From assembly GCA_024811115.1 (NCBI GenBank), contig JAKOGH010000658.1, forward strand, positions 1-64,000: a stretch of 64,000 bases of DNA. Direction: 5' to 3'. Below the pieces are notes generated by a model. The model was not told where the DNA came from and ran no database searches. It saw only the letters and a list, made by a program, of their open reading frames with translations. The position numbers and the translations under genes were made by a program. This document shows positions 60,181 through 64,000 of this stretch, piece after piece. Every line of letters starts with the position of its first letter. Positions within the stretch are counted from its first letter, which is position 1. Source of the DNA: Terana coerulea (taxonomy: Eukaryota > Basidiomycota > Agaricomycetes > Polyporales > Phanerochaetaceae).

Positions 60181-60504
60181 ATCCGCCGTCCATAAGCCGT
60201 GAATGCACGGCCGTAGACGGTTCTGGGTAGCAGTGGTAAATGTGGTGAGACGGCCACGTACCTTGTTTGTAGGAGCCCCTCCCTTCACGGTCATGGTCTA
60301 TCCATCACCTCATCCTTTGTTGTTATGTAGTGTTGCTTGGGTCCTGATGGCGTGGTAGGTGATCGCTGACGCAGCCAACATGTCGGTTAAGGGATGGAAG
60401 ACTGAGGGAATGAAGGTGACAGCCAAACGCAAAGGCCTCAGAGATGTTGAGGCGCTTCAACAGGCCTTGTAGGTCATCAATGATGCATGCAAGTACACAG
60501 CTAA
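60181..60504. other. Unassigned, one coding-like patch
   Basis: Near 60,380-60,500 the plus strand reads MSVKGWKTEGMKVTAKRKG then DVEALQQAL, a TAG, and VINDACKYTA. It could be a relic of a transposon protein, but the family is not recognised. Otherwise empty. Confidence 0.3.
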
Positions 60505-60578
60505 GCCACTATAGTGTAGTTGTTAACCTTCTGGGTGAGTTAACTGAGGTGGTCCTAGGTTTGAGTCCTTGTGTGTGC
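60505..60578 (+). ncRNA. tRNA-like sequence (tRNA pseudogene or SINE head)
   Basis: 74 bp with an A-box-like TAGTGTAGTTG (60,512-60,522) and a B-box-like GGTTTGAGTCC (60,558-60,568) at tRNA spacing. The acceptor and T stems pair only partly, so it is not a good functional tRNA. SINE heads and tRNA pseudogenes look like this. No tail repeat or target duplication was found. Confidence 0.4.
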
Positions 60579-60579
60579 A

Positions 60580-61455
60580 TTGTGTTGATGTTTTACAATT
60601 GTTCTTTTTAGCCTAACCCATTAACAAAAACATACCAAATGGATGGTCTTAGTCATCTGTGAAGCAGTCACTTTTTAGGGTTGCTATAACATTTAAAAGT
60701 AATTACAACTTGTTCAATTGTGGCTATTGCATAAAAAATAGACAATCCAAACATCAGCAGCTCCTTTTGGCAGTTATATAGAGCTTATATACTGGGTTAT
60801 AAAGGTGATATTGAAAAACTCCAGACTTATTATTGATAACATCTTTAAGGCTTTGTGCACTTTAAAAACTAAACTAATAAGAAATTCAATATGCATTTAT
60901 ATGCTAACTAGGCTAAAATAGAGAACTGTACCTGTACTAACTCTAAATGTGTAACAGTATAAGTATGTGTATTAGCTGATTAGCAAAAAAAAAAGGAGGG
61001 AAAGAACTAAATTAGCTGAAAACAATATAATAATAAGAGTTTAGATGATAAATAAAAGCAATAGCAAGATAAGTATCATAAGCTCCAAGTAATGTCATAA
61101 ATATAGCACAAATAACAAGCAAGTAAGTTAAAAGATAATGATAAGCTATTGATAAAACATGAAATAGTGAGAAATTAGGCAAAAAGACACTTAGTAAATG
61201 AGCTAATGAAAGAATGTAATAAGGCGTTGGTAAGTGATAAAAAGTGAGTTAGGTGGTAAAAAGCCACTAACAAGTAGCAAGTTGGAATATTAAAAAGGCA
61301 AAAAACTGTTTAGCAAGCTAATAGAGGTAAATTAGCTGAATGAGCTGTATTTTAGAAAAGCATTTTCACAAAAAGTGGAAAAGAGCATAATAAACAACTT
61401 AGCACTAAAAAAGAAGTATAAAGCACAGATTAGAAGGAGGGGTTTTTCTAGATGA
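60580..61455. other. Strongly AT-rich low-complexity DNA
   Basis: About 0.9 kb of A-rich, weakly repetitive sequence (AAGTAAGTTAAAAG, GATAAAAAGTGAG and similar words; A-runs near 60,985). It has no genes and contrasts sharply with the GC-rich block just before it. The strand asymmetry (A over T) from 60,980 to 61,440 is marked. Confidence 0.5.
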
Positions 61456-61459
61456 ATCC

Positions 61460-61860
61460 CTTGAAGATAAAGAGCTGTCCTCACAAACTGGTGTACTGGG
61501 GACCAATAGTGGCTAGTAACAAAACACACCTTGCCGACGCTGATGGAGGTGTGTGCCACTAACATATCGTTACTTCAGGGCTCAACATTGCACCAGGAGC
61601 ATCATTTCTCGATATCGCAGTAGGACACTTTCTCTCAGGATTTATTTCCCTTTTGGGTGGCTTCGCCTCTGTCACTGCGACGTTCACGACTCTCTGGCCC
61701 AAAGCCCAGCTGGTCACCGCCACGAGCAAGCCGACTGGTGAAACGATGGGTTGAACAGTAGAAGACCAGATAGCCTTCACCAACGAGCTTACGTCGGGTG
61801 CTGTCACCTCATTTCACTTCCGCAGTCTCTCAGCATCAGGGAAAAATGACCAGTCTAAGT
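61460..61860 (+). pseudogene. Gal80/Gfo-Idh-MocA-like dehydrogenase, C-terminal part
   Basis: The plus strand reads YWGPIVASNKTHLADADGG, a small intron (GTGTGTGCC to TTACTTCAG, with ACTAAC before the acceptor), then LNIAPGASFLDIAVGHFLSG, FASVTATFTTLWPKAQL, SKPTGETMG, an in-frame TGA (61,752), TVEDQIAFTNELTSGA and SFHFRS. This order matches the C-terminal domain of Gal80-like proteins (GASLLxIxVGH, then PTGExxxxTxxDQ). It is the natural continuation of the 5' part at 44,572. Everything between is inserted DNA. The TGA also suggests decay. Confidence 0.72.
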
Positions 61861-63183
61861 AGCACTATGTAGCTATGGTAGTGCGGGTAGCGCTGTAGAC
61901 TGGTACCAGAGTACGTAGCGTTCGTAGCGCCCCACGATGTCTTCAGTAGTACTCAGTAGCTGCGCCCCATAAGCTCAGTAGCACCCAAGTAGCAGGCTGT
62001 AGCATCGGTGCTCACATAAAATCTGTTGCCGTAATTGATGCCACTGGCTCATGCATTGGTATTTAGATGTCACAGAAATATATTTGCATTGCTATATACA
62101 CAGGGCACACAAAACAGATTACATTGCTACATCTGAAGCCGGGCCTCACCCGAACTCAGGAATACTACATGCTCGTGGCGGAGGGCCTGAGACCTGCTCC
62201 TACAACCGGCATCCGGAATCTACTGAACAGCGAGCACGAGCAGCTCTTTTTATGTTCTTCAACCCGGTACTTGTCCATAATGCCTGTTGCCGAGGTGCTG
62301 GTTTGTAGCCTGCAAATGCCACTCAGTTAGTCTATGTGTGCATGCAACGAAGGATCAAAATAGAGCTCCTACCACGAGCGCGCGAGCCACACATCATCGG
62401 CATACTGCTCACCAGTGTACCCATCAATATACTGCAACAACAAAGCCTTCACTTCATTTATCTAGGCAATGTAATTGAGCTTGTGTGCAAAGCTTAGTAG
62501 ATCAACCTATGCACAGAAAATGCATGAACATGTCAGCATTGTCAGCCATAGACAAGGCATTGCCTAGACGTACCTAACTGCCAACATTACATATGTGCAC
62601 CCTAGTCCTCCCGGCTGCTCCACTGGTCATCTCAGACTGTCACCATCTGCAGTTGATGAGACTCGGTGATATGATGACTCAGACAAGGGGACTTACAGCG
62701 AACACAGGGAACTTTGAATATGAGAGCGGCTGCAAGGGGAAGATGGAAGATGGAGGTTGAGGGAGAAGAGAGGAGAGTGACGTTGCGAAGGGGTTTGATG
62801 GAGCCATCACAACTTTAGGGCAGACCTAATCAACCTCGTGGGCCTCCACTGGCGCCAAAGGGCATGCACCTGTAAGCGCCCTGACATGGGAGCAGGAGAG
62901 GGGGGTCCCTGGGGAGGGGTTATCCGGGATTTTTTCCAAAGCCTATAAAGTTATATTTTGGTACTCTTGAGACCTCTTGTAGCTTTTCCGCAACATCTAC
63001 GATGGTGGAAACCTCTTCTACATGTTATTCTGAGCCCACAACTAGATTTGGCAAGTAACGGTCACCATACCAAGGCTACAAAGTCACTTTGTGACATATC
63101 AGTGACTAGAGTGACAGCGTCTGAAATTTTTGTTTCCGCCCCCGTCTGTGCTCGTCCTTCGCATCTGTCAACTGTGGGAGGCC
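61861..63183. other. Intergenic before the zinc-finger gene
   Basis: 61,870-62,010 is rich in short GTAGC/AGTAGC words, a decayed simple repeat. About 62,050-62,330 has overlapping open frames with no domain. 62,897-62,907 resembles the short repeat of 12.2 and 13.2 kb. No gene is supported. Confidence 0.4.
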
Positions 63184-64000
63184 ATGGGCAAGAAAAGCAA
63201 GGGATCCAAAGCGGTTTGTATTCACAGGGCTGCCACACCTCGAGTACAGCTTAGAATAAAACTAACGACTTTATTCCATAGGATCCCAATGATACACGGC
63301 CCTGTGAAGTCTGCAAGCAAGATATCCCTGTGGGGACTGGCGGCGATTTCAATTGGAATGAGCATCTGAGCAGCAAAGAGCACAAAGCAAACACTGGAAA
63401 GGTTGCCAATACGTCGAAGCTTACTTCATGGTTCAAGCAGAAGCCGGCTACCGAAAGCGGTGGTGGTTTGTCACGCTTCGCGTGGCTGGGAACTTTGAAA
63501 AAGCAATCAGTGAGTAGAATGAGCAGGTCATCACATAGCAAGTTGTTTATTATAATCCCTAGGCAAAACCTGGTCCAGTCACGGCATCTGCGCACGGCTC
63601 GGACACGCCTATACCCAGCCAGGTTCTCAAGTCTCCTGGCCTTCCCGTCTGGTTGCAGGAGCTATGGACGTTAGCCCGCACCTTACCCAAATCAGTCCCC
63701 ATCGGTTCACCATCCGATGCTTCTTCACTTTCAGACCTGCAGCGTCTCGACGTTGCCGCTGCCCTTTCAGAAGATCCCGACCAGGAAGCTTGGGAGATCA
63801 TCAACCATGCATTGGACAACGTAATCGGTTATGACTGTAGTGTCGACAACCTTGCGAAGATGGTCACACACGGCCCATACAGTATAGAAGGGCTTTGCAG
63901 CTGGCTGGCGAACACGGTGCCCTTGTATCAAATTGACCTGGTGCTCCTCGAAAACCGCATTGACAAACTGTGCCGCGTCCTAGAATTTTGGTGCGTAATT
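63184..64000 (+). CDS. Zinc-finger protein, partial (runs off the window)
   Basis: ATG 63,184 opens MGKKSKGSKA, followed by an intron (GTTTGT to CCATAG). Then comes DTRPCEVCKQDIPVGTGGD and NWNEHLSSKEHKAN, a CxxC...HxxxxxH zinc finger. A second intron starts at GTGAGTAGAATG near 63,510. The third exon (AKPGPVTASAHGSDTPIPSQ to VPLYQIDLVLLENRIDKLC) is open to the last base. This short N-terminal finger with a long unannotated region recurs in agaricomycete proteins; the function is unknown. A nucleic-acid or protein-binding role is only a guess. The gene is intact as far as seen. The 3' end is beyond 64,000. Confidence 0.8.

Noticed and set aside
59366..60230. Long overlapping open frames on both strands
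   Set aside because: GC-rich repeat with few stops by composition; peptides are Cys/Arg/His-rich noise.
60505..60578. Functional tRNA gene
   Set aside because: Acceptor and T stems mispair and no clear anticodon arm forms.
1..64000. CRISPR array, bacterial operon or integron-like system
   Set aside because: Introns, LTR elements and eukaryotic families throughout; no regularly spaced short repeats.

Overview
The window is nuclear DNA of a filamentous basidiomycete, most likely an agaricomycete (mushroom or wood-decay fungus). Evidence: genes are cut by many 45-65 nt introns with GTRNGT donors and YAG acceptors; the families DUF6534, DUF6535 and C2-NACHT-WD40 NLR-like proteins are typical of Agaricomycetes; GMC oxidoreductases, an aryl-alcohol-dehydrogenase-type aldo-keto reductase and Copia LTR retrotransposons are present. 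There is no prokaryotic or organellar signature, CRISPR array or rRNA.

Layout. 0.4-6 kb: a C2-NACHT-WD40 NLR-like locus broken by several small indels. 6.6-7.9 kb: a convergent gene of unknown family. 9.0-9.6 kb: a 537-bp TA-flanked MITE. 9.6-15.6 kb: degraded, gene-poor DNA. 15.7-20.9 kb: a chimeric locus joining a four-TM DUF6535 N-terminus to the C-terminal half of the NLR-like gene (about 14 WD40 repeats), followed by a second copy of the unknown gene. This makes a segmental duplication (about 3.2-9.0 kb and 18.1-23.0 kb). 23.9-24.9 kb: an AIM9-like kinase pseudogene carrying a solo LTR.

25-42 kb is the best-preserved part: GMC oxidoreductase 1 (minus), a DUF6534 membrane protein (plus), secreted GMC oxidoreductase 2 (plus), a 1.37-kb non-autonomous LTR element, an aryl-alcohol-dehydrogenase-like AKR (plus) and a condensation-fold acyltransferase (minus). 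Two flavin alcohol oxidases/dehydrogenases, an NADP(H) aldehyde/alcohol oxidoreductase and an acyltransferase could act on a common aromatic alcohol or secondary metabolite; that is inference. A poly(A) retroposon follows at 42.3-42.7 kb.

44.5-61.9 kb: a Gal80/Gfo-Idh-MocA-like dehydrogenase gene is split. Its 5' part ends at 45.1 kb and a C-terminal part reappears at 61.5 kb. In between lies a nested pile of transposons: a Copia remnant (GGAAA target duplication), a second Copia inside its gag, a split solo LTR of that second family, a third Copia inside the solo LTR, a 454-bp insertion inside the third Copia, a hAT-like MITE, and AT-rich and GC-rich repeat DNA. Most stops in the third Copia are explained by C-to-T or G-to-A changes, a RIP- or methylation-like signature. 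The window ends inside a zinc-finger gene starting at 63,184.
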